64,000 nucleotides of DNA from an uncultured Tolumonas sp. (GTDB taxonomy: Bacteria > Pseudomonadota > Gammaproteobacteria > Enterobacterales > Aeromonadaceae), in NCBI RefSeq assembly GCF_963678185.1, contig NZ_OY782757.1, forward strand, positions 3,800,501-3,864,500, given 5' to 3'. Below the pieces are notes generated by a model. That model worked only from the letters and a program-made list of their open reading frames with translations, was not told the origin of the DNA and ran no database searches. Shown one piece after another: positions 52,090-61,259 of this stretch; the stretch's first letter is position 1; every line of letters starts with the position of its first letter. The position numbers and the translations under genes are program-made.

Positions 52090-52855
52090 ACCGGTAGATA
52101 AACAGGCGGTGGCACAGCGTTTTAGCAAAGCAGCGCAATCGTATGATCAATATGCCTTGTTACAAAAAGAAGTTGGTCGTAATCTATTGAGTCTTATTCC
52201 TGATAAAAAATATGGGAATGGTCTCGATCTGGGATGTGGCTCCGGCTTTTTTTTGCCTGATTTGCAACAATTATGTAACTACCTGCTGGCGTTAGATATT
52301 TCACCCGGCATGCTGAAACAGGCTTCCTTGCGTGATAGAGCTCAAGGCTATGTTTGTGGTGACGCAGAAGCCTTACCGCTGCGCAGTGAGTCGTTAGATC
52401 TGGTGTTTTCCAGTTTGGCGTTACAGTGGTGCCATGATCCAGCGCAAGCTTTCAGGGAAATAAAAAGGGTATTAACGTCACAGGGTTACGCGCTGTTTGC
52501 TACGCTTAATTCGGGAAGTTTATTTGAGCTACGGGAAGCATGGATGGCAGTGGATGACCATGAGCATGTTAATCAGTTCATGGAGGAGCTGGAGCTTCGT
52601 TCAGTGTTACAGCAAGCGGAAATACAATGTAAAAGCTGGCAGGTACAACGCCATGTTATGTATTACGCAGATGTGAATGCCATCTTGCAGAGTTTGAAGC
52701 GGATTGGTGCGAGTCAGGTTAATGGTCAGCGCAGTCAGGGATTATTAACCAGACAGAAATTGCAGTGCTTGCAGCAGGCATATGAACGATACCGGTTACC
52801 CACGGGACTGCTTCCAGTCACCTATAACGTGTGTTACGGAGTTTTACATCGATGA
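52082..52855 (+). CDS. bioC: Malonyl-ACP O-methyltransferase BioC
   Basis: SAM-dependent methyltransferase that methylates malonyl-ACP to start pimelate synthesis on the fatty acid machinery. It has 257 residues, with SAM motif I LDLGCGSGFFLPDL (about 49-62), motif II region VCGDAEALPL and the segment FSSLALQWCHDP typical of BioC. It starts inside the bioF stop (ATGCTTGA). No bioH is in the window. Confidence 0.94.
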   Translation: MLEPVDKQAVAQRFSKAAQSYDQYALLQKEVGRNLLSLIPDKKYGNGLDLGCGSGFFLPDLQQLCNYLLALDISPGMLKQASLRDRAQGYVCGDAEALPLRSESLDLVFSSLALQWCHDPAQAFREIKRVLTSQGYALFATLNSGSLFELREAWMAVDDHEHVNQFMEELELRSVLQQAEIQCKSWQVQRHVMYYADVNAILQSLKRIGASQVNGQRSQGLLTRQKLQCLQQAYERYRLPTGLLPVTYNVCYGVLHR

Positions 52856-53535
52856 GCAAAACTTTTTTTGTTACCGGCACTGATACCGATGTAGGTAAAA
52901 CAACGAGTACATTGGCTTTATTACATGCGGCAGCCGCTCAGGGTTTAAAAGCCGTTGCGTACAAGCCGGTCGCCGCCGGTTGTGAGATCATGGAAGATGG
53001 CCTGTGCAATCAGGATGTCTTGTTATTGCAAAAGAACAGCTCTTTGCAATTAAGTTATGATCAGGTGGTGGGTTATTCTTTCGAAGCGTTTTCTTCCCCT
53101 CACATTGCTGCAGAAGAGTCAGGTACGACCATTAAGTTAGATGTGTTGTCGGAAGGGCTTGCTTATCTGCAACAAAAAACCAACGCGGATATTATTTTTG
53201 TCGAAGGTGCAGGCGGCTGGCGTGTTCCGATCGGTCATGGGCATTTTCTTTCTGACTGGGTTAAATATGAAAACCTGCCAGTGATCATGGTGGTTGGTGC
53301 ACGGTTAGGTTGTATTAACCATGCTGTGTTAACACAAGAAGCGATCCATCATGACATGTTGTCACTAGCAGGTTGGTGCATGAATCGTATTAATCCGGCC
53401 ATGAGCCACTACCAATCTAATCTCGAAACATTAAAGAGCTTATTACCAGCGCCGTTTCTGGGCGAAATTCCTTACATCAATAAGCCTTATGAGCATAATC
53501 TCGGGCAGTACCTCGATATCTCTTCTCTTTTGTGA
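52852..53535 (+). CDS. bioD: Dethiobiotin synthetase BioD
   Basis: ATP-dependent carboxylase closing the ureido ring of dethiobiotin. It has 227 residues, with P-loop FVTGTDTDVGKTTSTL (about 6-21), YKPVAAGC and the acidic EGAGGWRVPI. The ATG at 52852 overlaps the bioC stop as ATGA. It is the last gene of the biotin operon. Confidence 0.96.
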   Translation: MSKTFFVTGTDTDVGKTTSTLALLHAAAAQGLKAVAYKPVAAGCEIMEDGLCNQDVLLLQKNSSLQLSYDQVVGYSFEAFSSPHIAAEESGTTIKLDVLSEGLAYLQQKTNADIIFVEGAGGWRVPIGHGHFLSDWVKYENLPVIMVVGARLGCINHAVLTQEAIHHDMLSLAGWCMNRINPAMSHYQSNLETLKSLLPAPFLGEIPYINKPYEHNLGQYLDISSLL

Positions 53536-53547
53536 TCTTATGCGTAT

Positions 53548-53577
53548 AACCGAGGTGTTTTTATAAATACCTCGGTT
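53548..53577 (+). terminator. Hairpin after bioD
   Basis: A 9-bp stem AACCGAGGT / ACCTCGGTT encloses an AT-rich 12-base loop, 13 bp after the bioD stop. The T-run is short (TTTAT), so efficiency is uncertain. Confidence 0.55.
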
Positions 53578-53617
53578 TATCCGAAAAATACGCATTGTAT
53601 TTCTTACATTTCATTTA

Positions 53618-53645
53618 CTTGAAATTCCTGTTGGCACCCCTATGA
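53618..53645 (+). promoter_or_regulatory. Candidate sigma-32 (heat-shock) promoter of htpX
   Basis: A perfect CTTGAAA is separated by 12 bp from CCCCTATG, against the consensus CTTGAAA-N11-16-CCCCATNT. It lies about 50 bp upstream of the htpX start. HtpX is known as a heat-induced protein in E. coli. Confidence 0.7.
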
Positions 53646-53692
53646 TCAGGTTGTGTGCGTATGCACATTAACGCACGTTGAAAGGAGCTGAA

Positions 53693-54568
53693 ATGAAACG
53701 CATTGTGCTGTTTCTTGCGACAAACCTGGCAGTGATGCTGGTACTGTCAATTGTATTGAGTCTGTTGAGTAGTTTTTTTGGTATCAACACCCGCGGTTCA
53801 TCCGGTTTATTGCTGATGGCGATGGTGTTTGGTTTCGGCGGCTCAATTATTTCTCTGCTGATGTCAAAATGGATGGCCAAACGCGCCTATGGTATTCAGC
53901 CTATTGAACAACCACGCAATGAAGTTGAATACTGGTTGGTGAATACAGTTAAACGTCAGGCGGAACAAGCCGGTATCGGTATGCCGGAGGTGGGTATTTA
54001 TGACGCACCAGATATGAATGCATTCGCGACGGGCGCTAACCGTAATGAAGCCTTAGTAGCGGTCAGCTCTGGTTTACTTTACAGCATGAGCCGTGACGAA
54101 GCTGAAGCCGTTTTGGCGCATGAAATTAGCCACGTTGCAAATGGCGACATGGTCACACTGACGTTAATTCAGGGGGTAGTAAACACCTTCGTTATTTATC
54201 TGTCGCGTTTGCTGGCTGGTCTTATCAGTAATGTATCCCGCTCGGATAATGAAGAGTCCAGTTTCGGCGGTGGTATGGCTTATTTTGCTATCTCCATGGT
54301 GCTGGAGCTGGTGTTCGGTATGTTGGCATCCGTCATTGTGATGTGGTTCTCTCGTCAACGTGAGTTCCGTGCCGATGCCGGTTCAGCAAAATTAGTCGGT
54401 AAAGAAAAGATGATTGCCGCCTTGGAACGACTGGCGCGAGGTCATGAATCGCAACTGGATGGCACTATGATGGCATTTGGTATCAATGGTAAAACGGCAA
54501 TGACTGAGTTATTCATGAGCCATCCACCATTGGAAAAACGTATTCAGGCATTACGTGACATGCGTTAA
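53693..54568 (+). CDS. htpX: Heat shock membrane metalloprotease HtpX
   Basis: Inner-membrane zinc protease that cooperates with FtsH in removing damaged membrane proteins. It has 291 residues. Four hydrophobic segments are visible: two N-terminal (about 4-29 and 36-57) and two near 155-180 and 190-215. The zinc site is HEISH (143-147), with the third ligand in the [12 protein letters not shown] region. The frame opens 5 codons earlier; the ATG at 53693 has an AAGGAG site and matches the family start MKRIVLFL. Confidence 0.96.
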   Translation: MKRIVLFLATNLAVMLVLSIVLSLLSSFFGINTRGSSGLLLMAMVFGFGGSIISLLMSKWMAKRAYGIQPIEQPRNEVEYWLVNTVKRQAEQAGIGMPEVGIYDAPDMNAFATGANRNEALVAVSSGLLYSMSRDEAEAVLAHEISHVANGDMVTLTLIQGVVNTFVIYLSRLLAGLISNVSRSDNEESSFGGGMAYFAISMVLELVFGMLASVIVMWFSRQREFRADAGSAKLVGKEKMIAALERLARGHESQLDGTMMAFGINGKTAMTELFMSHPPLEKRIQALRDMR

Positions 54569-54595
54569 TCATCAATAGTTAATAGCCAATAAATG

Positions 54596-54630
54596 AAAAA
54601 AGGCCGCTGTGTTATGAGCGACCTTTTTTA
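54596..54630. terminator. Bidirectional terminator between htpX and ribB
   Basis: An A-rich/T-rich flanked stem AAAAAAGG-C-CGC / GCG-A-CCTTTTTT with one internal mismatch lies between the convergent genes. It offers T-runs in both directions. Confidence 0.8.
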
Positions 54631-54662
54631 TTTCCATCGATTACTCTTTCAGCAAAAAACGA

Positions 54663-55316
54663 TTAACCCGCTTCTTTTGCGTTTTCAGTCAGATAAGCGA
54701 CCAAATCTTCGATACACAACACTGGCATATCGTGTTTATTGGCAAATTTTACAATCTCTGGTAAACGCGCCATTGAACCGTCTTCATTCTGTAACTCGCA
54801 CAAAACCCCATACGGTTTTAAGCCCGCAAGTTTCATCAAATCGACAGTCGCTTCGGTATGACCACGGCGGGTTAAGACACCGCCAGCACGGGCACGCAGA
54901 GGGAAGACATGCCCAGGGCGATGCAAATCAGCTGCAACGGCACCATCGGCAGTAGCGGCTCGAATGGTCGTGATGCGATCTTGGGCTGAAACACCGGTAG
55001 TGACACCGCGAGCTGCTTCAATAGTGACGGTGAAACCTGTTTGATAAGCGCTGGTGTTATGTTCCACCATCATTGGCAAGGCTAGCTGGCGCACACGCTC
55101 TTCCGTCAGACATAAACACACAATGCCGGAACATTCGCGGATCATCAGTGCCATCTGTTGCGGGGTCATTTTTTCAGCGGAAAAGATCAGATCGCCTTCA
55201 TTTTCACGATCTTCGTCATCAACGACTAATACGCCATGGCCTTGCTGCAATGCAGTCAAAGCGCGTTCTACGCGTTGAAACGGGTTGCCAAACGGGGTCA
55301 GTAAAGACTGATTCAT
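54663..55316 (-). CDS. ribB: 3,4-dihydroxy-2-butanone 4-phosphate synthase RibB
   Basis: Converts ribulose 5-phosphate to the four-carbon precursor of riboflavin. It has 217 residues, a stand-alone DHBP synthase without a RibA domain. Active-site and metal residues are visible in [17 protein letters not shown] (about 33-49), the phosphate-site TGVSAQDR and the [12 protein letters not shown] segment. It lies downstream of an FMN riboswitch, so expression should fall when flavin is plentiful. Confidence 0.97.
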   Translation of the reverse strand: MNQSLLTPFGNPFQRVERALTALQQGHGVLVVDDEDRENEGDLIFSAEKMTPQQMALMIRECSGIVCLCLTEERVRQLALPMMVEHNTSAYQTGFTVTIEAARGVTTGVSAQDRITTIRAATADGAVAADLHRPGHVFPLRARAGGVLTRRGHTEATVDLMKLAGLKPYGVLCELQNEDGSMARLPEIVKFANKHDMPVLCIEDLVAYLTENAKEAG

Positions 55317-55364
55317 GGTAATACTCCTATGTATTGTTACCAGAATCAGGGCATGGAATAACAG

Positions 55365-55387
55365 AGCCTCCGCGAGACGCGGAGGCT
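55365..55387 (-). terminator. Stable hairpin between the FMN aptamer and ribB
   Basis: A perfect 9-bp stem AGCCTCCGC / GCGGAGGCT with a 5-base loop lies directly after the aptamer and 49 bp before the ribB ATG. The tail CTGTTATT is only weakly T-rich. It is the likely expression platform: a terminator, or a structure affecting translation. Confidence 0.6.
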
Positions 55388-55390
55388 TGT

Positions 55391-55548
55391 ATTCTCTTTC
55401 ATCCGGACTATAACCGTCGGCTCCAGAATTACACTGGATCTGCTGACATCAAAACGACATGTCGTTTTAACCGCTCGCGGGCTTTCAGTCGAGAACCATT
55501 CCTGACTGTATACCGCCGGTGGGGACTTTCACCCCGCCCTGAGAATAT
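55391..55548 (-). ncRNA. FMN riboswitch (RFN element) of ribB
   Basis: The minus strand shows all conserved blocks: CTCAGGGCGGGGTGAAAGTC, CCCACCGGCGGTA, the CCCGCGAGCGGTT region, the block GATCCAGTG...CTGGAGCCGACGG and the closing TATAGTCCGGATGAAAGAGA. A perfect 18-bp palindrome, AAAACGACATGTCGTTTT (55451-55468), forms the variable arm. The 130 bp between this element and tamA contain no other gene. Confidence 0.97.
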
Positions 55549-55693
55549 GCTCTGCTAGGTTAGTCCCAAATTTCATAAAATCCAAGTAATAGAATTGAAA
55601 CATATGCCTTTTTCTGACTCATCCGAAGCAGTGCTGTGATAGGATTGAAGGTGTTACAGTGTATTAACAAATCTACCCTTATGGTGCACGGGA

Positions 55694-57433
55694 ATGAGTG
55701 GAGATTCGTTTAAATATAAAAAATACCGAAATTACCTGATTGCTGGCAGTCTGTTTTTGGGCTGTATTTCGGCTGCGTTGGCGAAGCCCGTTGTCTATGA
55801 TATTCGCGGCGTTAAAGGCGAATCACTGAATAATGTGCGTTATTATCTTGCGGCATTACCCGCCATTGATAGCCAGAAAGCCGAAGGCCGGGCTAAGAAA
55901 ATTGAGCTGGCAGTCCGACAAGCTATGCAGGCAATTGGTTATTATTCCCCGCGGATCAATTTCACTTACCCGTCAGAAAAAAGTAATAGCCTTCAAATAC
56001 AAATTGAAGCAGGCAAGCCGGTGTTAGTTCGTCAACTTCAGGTCGAATTAGAAGGTGATGCTCAGAAAGATGCTGACTTCCTGAAGATTTTATCGTCGAT
56101 GGATTTAAGTATTGGCGATGCGATGCATCACGGTAAATATGAAAATATCAAACGTCGGTTAAAAACACTGGCGGCTACCCACGGCTATTTTGATGCCAAG
56201 ATGGAAAAAGCTGACGTTCAACTCTATCCCAATGATCGGGCGGCTGATATTCATATCATTTTCAACAGCGGCCACCGCTATCGTTTTGGTGCGATTACGG
56301 TGGATGGTATTGCACAAACGAGTGTGATCCAGCCGTTGTTTCATTTTAAACAAGGCGATTTTTACGATACGCGGAAATTGGCCGAACTCAGCCAAGCATT
56401 ATCGCAAACCCGCTATTTTCAGGTGGTCGATGTTCACCCGCAAATGACAGACAGCAGCGATTTTGTGATCCCGGTAATCGTGCATTTAGAGAAGAAAAAG
56501 CCGAATCAAATGGAAACGGGTATCGGCTTTTCGACCGATGAAGGCCCTCGGGTACAGTGGAACTGGGAACGTCCGTGGGTAAATGATGACGGGCACCGTT
56601 TTTCCTCACAGATCAAGGTGGCACAAACCACACAAACTGTTGATTTCAGCTACCGCATTCCCAATAAAAATCCGATTGATGATTATTATCAGCTGCAGAC
56701 CACCTATGCCAATGTGGATCAGGCAGATACTCGCTCGCAGAAAATTGAGACGGGGTTACATTACTGGACAACGTTGCTGGGACGATGGCAACGAGATTAT
56801 TTTTTTAAGACGGCGTATGAAAAATATGAACAAGGTGAAGATACCGGCAATAGTTTGTTATTCATGCCCGGCGCTTCCATTACCCGCGTCCGCAGTCAGG
56901 GCGGGATAGATCCGTATTGGGGCGATCAGCAGACTGTTTCTGTGATGTTTTCTGATCCTACCTGGGGTTCAGATACGCGTTTTGTGAAAGTGTGGGGGCG
57001 CACCAAATGGCTACGGACTTATGCCAGTAAACATCGCTTCATCTTCCGCGCTGAACAAGGTGCTTTGTTATGGGGAAACCTGAATGAGATCCCGGCATCG
57101 CAGCGTTTTTTTACGGGGGGGGATCAAACGGTACGTGGTTTTGGTTATGACAGTATCTCGCCATTGGACTCTTCCGGTAAGCTTTCCGGTGCGTTGAATG
57201 TCAGTGCGGGGAGTCTGGAATATAACTATCAGATCGCACCGAAGTGGCGAATAGCGACTTTTGTTGATGCGGGTACCGCAACGAATGACTACAAAGATCC
57301 TTGGAAAATTGGGACTGGTGTGGGTGGACGTTGGTTAACTCCGGTTGGACAATTACGATTTGATTTAGCTTTTGGTGTATCAGAGCAACAGGTGCCATTC
57401 CGGTTACATTTTGCATTGGGGCCTGAGTTATGA
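55694..57433 (+). CDS. tamA: Outer membrane translocation and assembly protein TamA
   Basis: Omp85-family outer-membrane protein that works with TamB in assembly or lipid transport at the outer membrane. It has 579 residues (E. coli 577). A signal peptide runs to about residue 30 (GCISAALAKP), followed by three POTRA domains (about 32-270) and a C-terminal 16-strand barrel. The Omp85 signature includes RFFTGGDQTVRGFGYDSISP near residue 480 and GVGGRWLTPVGQLRFDLAF at the end. Its stop overlaps the tamB start as ATGA, the normal tamA-tamB arrangement. Confidence 0.95.
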   Translation: MSGDSFKYKKYRNYLIAGSLFLGCISAALAKPVVYDIRGVKGESLNNVRYYLAALPAIDSQKAEGRAKKIELAVRQAMQAIGYYSPRINFTYPSEKSNSLQIQIEAGKPVLVRQLQVELEGDAQKDADFLKILSSMDLSIGDAMHHGKYENIKRRLKTLAATHGYFDAKMEKADVQLYPNDRAADIHIIFNSGHRYRFGAITVDGIAQTSVIQPLFHFKQGDFYDTRKLAELSQALSQTRYFQVVDVHPQMTDSSDFVIPVIVHLEKKKPNQMETGIGFSTDEGPRVQWNWERPWVNDDGHRFSSQIKVAQTTQTVDFSYRIPNKNPIDDYYQLQTTYANVDQADTRSQKIETGLHYWTTLLGRWQRDYFFKTAYEKYEQGEDTGNSLLFMPGASITRVRSQGGIDPYWGDQQTVSVMFSDPTWGSDTRFVKVWGRTKWLRTYASKHRFIFRAEQGALLWGNLNEIPASQRFFTGGDQTVRGFGYDSISPLDSSGKLSGALNVSAGSLEYNYQIAPKWRIATFVDAGTATNDYKDPWKIGTGVGGRWLTPVGQLRFDLAFGVSEQQVPFRLHFALGPEL

Positions 57434-57723
57434 GTCTGAGAAGTCGACGCTGGGTTGCTTCTTCCATCTTGTTGATGGCCTTCTTAGTAGCGATCGTATT
57501 TTTTCTGCTTTTCTCTGCATTTGGCAGCCAATTGGTATGGAATCAGTTAGTCCGAGTCGTACCGGGTCTGAAAGGCGAGTTAGTTGCAGGTTCTCTGGCT
57601 GATGGTTGGCAAGTGCATGATTTGCAATGGCAAAACAAAGAAGTCACCGTTTCGCTAAAACAAGGTCAGCACAATGGAAACTGGCCTCTTTGCTGGCCGG
57701 CGAGGTTGAGATTAATTCACTGA
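57430..57723 (+). pseudogene. tamB: tamB, 5' fragment upstream of an apparent frameshift
   Basis: The true TamB start: ATG overlapping the tamA stop, a basic N-terminus, one membrane anchor (SSILLMAFLVAIVFFLLFSAF, about 11-31), then the family-like ELVAGSLADGWQVHDLQWQN. The frame stays TamB-like to about codon 80 (VTVSLKQGQ) and then turns into an unrelated 16-residue tail ending at 57723. The expected continuation, QWKLASLLAGEVEINSLIVD, is present in another frame starting at 57671. Adding one base between 57670 and 57671 would restore a single frame of about 1229 residues. Confidence 0.85.
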
Positions 57724-60700
57724 TAGTCGATGGTTTGACTGTTACTCGTCGGGATGTTGTTGAGCCTGCGGCAACACCAACAGTTGTGGCTCCCAATGCC
57801 TATATTGCAACGCAGCTGCCTATTGTATTACATCAACTGCAATTATCAGATTTTACCTATGATGATCCGGTGGTTAGAGTCAAACTTCAACAGTTGGCGA
57901 CTGCGGCGGAATGGCAGGCGCATCGCATTACTATTAACTCTTCGCAATCAGAAACTGTCGATGTGTGGTTAAAACCAAGCGTACCTGCAAAGCCGTCTGC
58001 TAAAACAGAAAAAACTAAAGCGACAGGCTCAGAATTACCGGAAGTGTTTGTGCCATTTGATATTAATTTGGCGCAATTAGACTTAAAAAATGGGCGCTAC
58101 CACCAGCAAGATTTTGATACTGGTCTGTTAGATATCGGCTTGCAGGCACGTTTTGATGGTACCGCGCTGACAGTGCAGAAACTAGCAGTTAAACAAGAAA
58201 AGCGTAGCGTTGAACTATCCGGCAAGATGACTTTTATTCAACACTATTTGTTGGACGCCACCTTAAAAGCGCAGGCTGCTTTACCCGTTATATCGCCGGA
58301 AACAGCACGAGTGCTTACTCTTGCAATAAAAGGTGATTTGCAGCAATTAACGTTTAATGCTGGGCTGGACGGAAAAGAAAAGCTCCAGTTACAAGGCAAA
58401 CTGAAACCACTGACGGACCATTTACCCTTTGAGCTGACGGGCGACTGGTTACAATTGCCATTACCCGCATCATTAGCTGGCTTATCGGTAGAAAAAGGCA
58501 AACTTGATTTACATGGGTCATTAACGAACTACCAGTTCAATCTGGAAAGTAAGGGTAAATGGCTTGATTTACCGTCAACCCGTTTGCAGTTAGCGTTGCG
58601 AGGCACAACCGAAAAACTGGAATTGCAGCGGCTGCAACTGGGTGATGGTGTGAATCAACTGGAAGTGGCGGGTCAGTTAAGTTGGCAAAAAGGATTGCAC
58701 TGGCAGGGACAATCGCAGCTGCAATTACCGGAAGTCAACCGCTGGTTACCAGATACCAAAGCGAGTGTTTCAGGTGGACTAAAACAGGAATTGCATTGGC
58801 AGGATGATCATTGGCAAGGCAATGTATCGAATATCGATTTGAAAGGTAAATGGAATGGTTTTCCATTAACAACTCAAGGTGCTATTCGTGGTGATGAGCA
58901 GGGCAATTGGCAATTCCAACAAATAGCGATTGAAAATGGCCCAAATACTTTGACGCTAAACGGTAAATTAGACAAACAGTGGTCATTAGCCGGTAAACTG
59001 CGTGCGCAAAAACTATCCGCGATTAACTCACAATGGGATGGCGGTGTCGATGGTGATTTTCGTCTGAATGGCCCAGCGAAAGCGCCCGTCTTAGCGTTGC
59101 GATTGGCTGCGGCACGGATGGTCATGCCGGGGCAACTTATCCGTGATCTTGAAGTAACGGGGCATGCCACACTCAACCAAAGTCTACCGGGGCAACTACA
59201 GCTACACGCCAATCGCTGGAATATTAATGGTACACGCTTACAAAATGTCGCGCTTTCCGTGAATGGCGATGTTCGGCAACATCAGCTAAAACTAGCTGCC
59301 AGTGGTAAACAGCTAAATGGCAGTGTTTTTCTGACCGGCGGTTGGCAAAAAAATAGCTGGCAAGGGCAATTTAAAGAGGGTGTCATCGGCGGCTTATTGG
59401 GCGAATGGACGCTTCGTTCTCCCGTTGCTTTGCAGTGGAAAAATAGTTCCTTCAGCTTCAAATCGCATTGCTGGAGTTCGTCGTCGTCGCAACTTTGTTT
59501 TGCCGACTCAACGATGTCAGCATCTCGCGGCAAAATCCCATTTACGCTGGCCGAGTTTGATACGCAACGCCTTAAGCCTTGGTTTCCTGATGCGTTAGAC
59601 TGGCAGAGTGCTTTACAAGCCAATGGTGTTTTAGGGTGGAACGCTCATTCTCCGGATCTGTCGGTAACCTTGCACAGCCAACAAGGTGAATTGATCACTG
59701 ATCAAATCCACACACCCTATCGGGATCTGTTGCTGCAAGTTGATGTGACGTCAAAATCAGCGCAAATGAAGTTTGTGCTCGATTCTGAAATGCTTGGAAA
59801 TATTAACGTGACAGCTCAAGTAGCTGATCCGTTAAAACGCCGGCAACTCAGTGGCACTGTGAATCTGACAAATTTGCAGTTGTATGGTGTGGCTCCGCTG
59901 ATCGATGCCTTGCACAGCACAAAAGGCACCGTCGATATCGACGGCCGACTGGCCGGTACACTCGATGCACCATTATTTTACGGTCAGGCTCGGCTGAAAG
60001 ATGGTGAAGTGGATACGGAAACGGAAATGCTAAGCCTACGCCAGATCAATGGCACATTAGCGATTAATGGCGATCAAGCTGAATTGAATGCCAGCCTGCT
60101 CGCTGGCAAGGGATCTGCCACCTTGACAGGCCATACCCGCTGGCCCGGTGGTGTGCCTTCAGGCGTGTTGTCCTTACGTGGTAAGGAAATGGAACTGGCT
60201 TTTGCCGGTTATGGTAACGGCAGAGTCGATTCTGATCTGCAATTACAATTTGATGCAGAGCAAGTCTCACTAAATGGCAATATTGTTGTGCCATGGGCCC
60301 GAATTGATATCAAAAGCCTGCCCGAAAATGGCATTGAACTATCAGATGATGTGCATGTCGTTCGGCCGCTGCAACAACAAGATCGCCCTGCACCATTTCC
60401 TTTTTTTATGAATGTTGATCTTAGCTTAGGCTCCGATGTTCAGTTTAGTGCGATGGGCCTGAAAACGGCGCTGGGCGGCGGCTTACGTTTTCGCCAGAAA
60501 CCAAGGCAGAACCTGATGACGCAAGGTGAAATTCGTCTGGTCAACGGCCGCTTTAAGGCTTATGGGCAGAATCTGGTGATCCGCAGCGGTAAGCTAATGT
60601 TTAATGGTGATGTAACGGAGCCTTATGTTATGGCGGAAGCTATTCGTGATCCATCGACGATGGAAGACAGCAGTGTCACCGTTGGGGTGAAAATTAACTC

Positions 60701-61118
60701 GCCGATCAATGCTATCAGTGCGCAGGTTTTCTCTGAGCCGGAATTACCCGACACCGATAAATTGTCTTACCTGTTGCGTGGACGCAGCTCTACTGCAACC
60801 ACCAATGGTTCGACGGAAGAAGCGATGGCGGCAATGATGATTGGCGCAGGGTTAGGGCAGACCAACGGTGTCGTGTCGGATGTAGCATCAACCTTTGGCC
60901 TGAAAGATGCGGCGTTTGATACCAGCGGCAGTGGAACAGACACCAAAGTGAATTTATCTGCTTACCTGTTAAAAGATTTACAACTGCAATATGGCGTGGG
61001 CGTTTACAGTGCTGTCAGTGAAGTGAAATTGAAATATTTCCTGTTGCCACAGCTGTATTTACAGGCGGTGAGCAGCCTGGATCAGGCGGTTGATCTGTTC
61101 TACAAATTTGAGTTTTAG
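57627..61118 (+). CDS. tamB: TamB, main body (out of frame with its N-terminus)
   Basis: An open frame of 1163 codons encoding nearly all of TamB, the long periplasmic beta-helical partner of TamA that spans to the outer membrane. The first roughly 15 codons (to RSAQ) are out-of-frame sequence and not true TamB. The C-terminal DUF490 domain is complete: VPWARIDIKSLPENGIELSDD, INGRFKAYGQNLVIRSGKLMF-like sequence, PELPDTDKLSYLLRGRS and the final AVSSLDQAVDLFYKFEF, matching E. coli TamB. If the frameshift is real, this product lacks its membrane anchor and a ribosome site. If it is a sequencing error, tamB is intact. Confidence 0.88.
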   Translation: MAKQRSHRFAKTRSAQWKLASLLAGEVEINSLIVDGLTVTRRDVVEPAATPTVVAPNAYIATQLPIVLHQLQLSDFTYDDPVVRVKLQQLATAAEWQAHRITINSSQSETVDVWLKPSVPAKPSAKTEKTKATGSELPEVFVPFDINLAQLDLKNGRYHQQDFDTGLLDIGLQARFDGTALTVQKLAVKQEKRSVELSGKMTFIQHYLLDATLKAQAALPVISPETARVLTLAIKGDLQQLTFNAGLDGKEKLQLQGKLKPLTDHLPFELTGDWLQLPLPASLAGLSVEKGKLDLHGSLTNYQFNLESKGKWLDLPSTRLQLALRGTTEKLELQRLQLGDGVNQLEVAGQLSWQKGLHWQGQSQLQLPEVNRWLPDTKASVSGGLKQELHWQDDHWQGNVSNIDLKGKWNGFPLTTQGAIRGDEQGNWQFQQIAIENGPNTLTLNGKLDKQWSLAGKLRAQKLSAINSQWDGGVDGDFRLNGPAKAPVLALRLAAARMVMPGQLIRDLEVTGHATLNQSLPGQLQLHANRWNINGTRLQNVALSVNGDVRQHQLKLAASGKQLNGSVFLTGGWQKNSWQGQFKEGVIGGLLGEWTLRSPVALQWKNSSFSFKSHCWSSSSSQLCFADSTMSASRGKIPFTLAEFDTQRLKPWFPDALDWQSALQANGVLGWNAHSPDLSVTLHSQQGELITDQIHTPYRDLLLQVDVTSKSAQMKFVLDSEMLGNINVTAQVADPLKRRQLSGTVNLTNLQLYGVAPLIDALHSTKGTVDIDGRLAGTLDAPLFYGQARLKDGEVDTETEMLSLRQINGTLAINGDQAELNASLLAGKGSATLTGHTRWPGGVPSGVLSLRGKEMELAFAGYGNGRVDSDLQLQFDAEQVSLNGNIVVPWARIDIKSLPENGIELSDDVHVVRPLQQQDRPAPFPFFMNVDLSLGSDVQFSAMGLKTALGGGLRFRQKPRQNLMTQGEIRLVNGRFKAYGQNLVIRSGKLMFNGDVTEPYVMAEAIRDPSTMEDSSVTVGVKINSPINAISAQVFSEPELPDTDKLSYLLRGRSSTATTNGSTEEAMAAMMIGAGLGQTNGVVSDVASTFGLKDAAFDTSGSGTDTKVNLSAYLLKDLQLQYGVGVYSAVSEVKLKYFLLPQLYLQAVSSLDQAVDLFYKFEF

Positions 61119-61120
61119 AG

Positions 61121-61250
61121 ATATACCCTTCGTACTTGAAGTTGCAGCGTCGTTGACGGCGTTCTCTCACCCCAATCACATAGCCTATCTATGCTCATGG
61201 GGATTCGTTCACTTGTCGCCTTGCTGTAACTCCAATTACTTTGGGTATAG
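61121..61250. repeat. ERIC (intergenic repeat unit), full-length copy
   Basis: About 130 bp from ATATACCCTTCGTACTTGAA to TTACTTTGGGTATAG with the ERIC core. It begins 3 bp after the tamB stop and ends 10 bp before the stop of the convergent PAS-GGDEF-EAL gene, filling the whole gap. No other terminator is visible there, so it may end both transcripts. Confidence 0.9.
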
Positions 61251-61259
61251 GAGTTTAGA

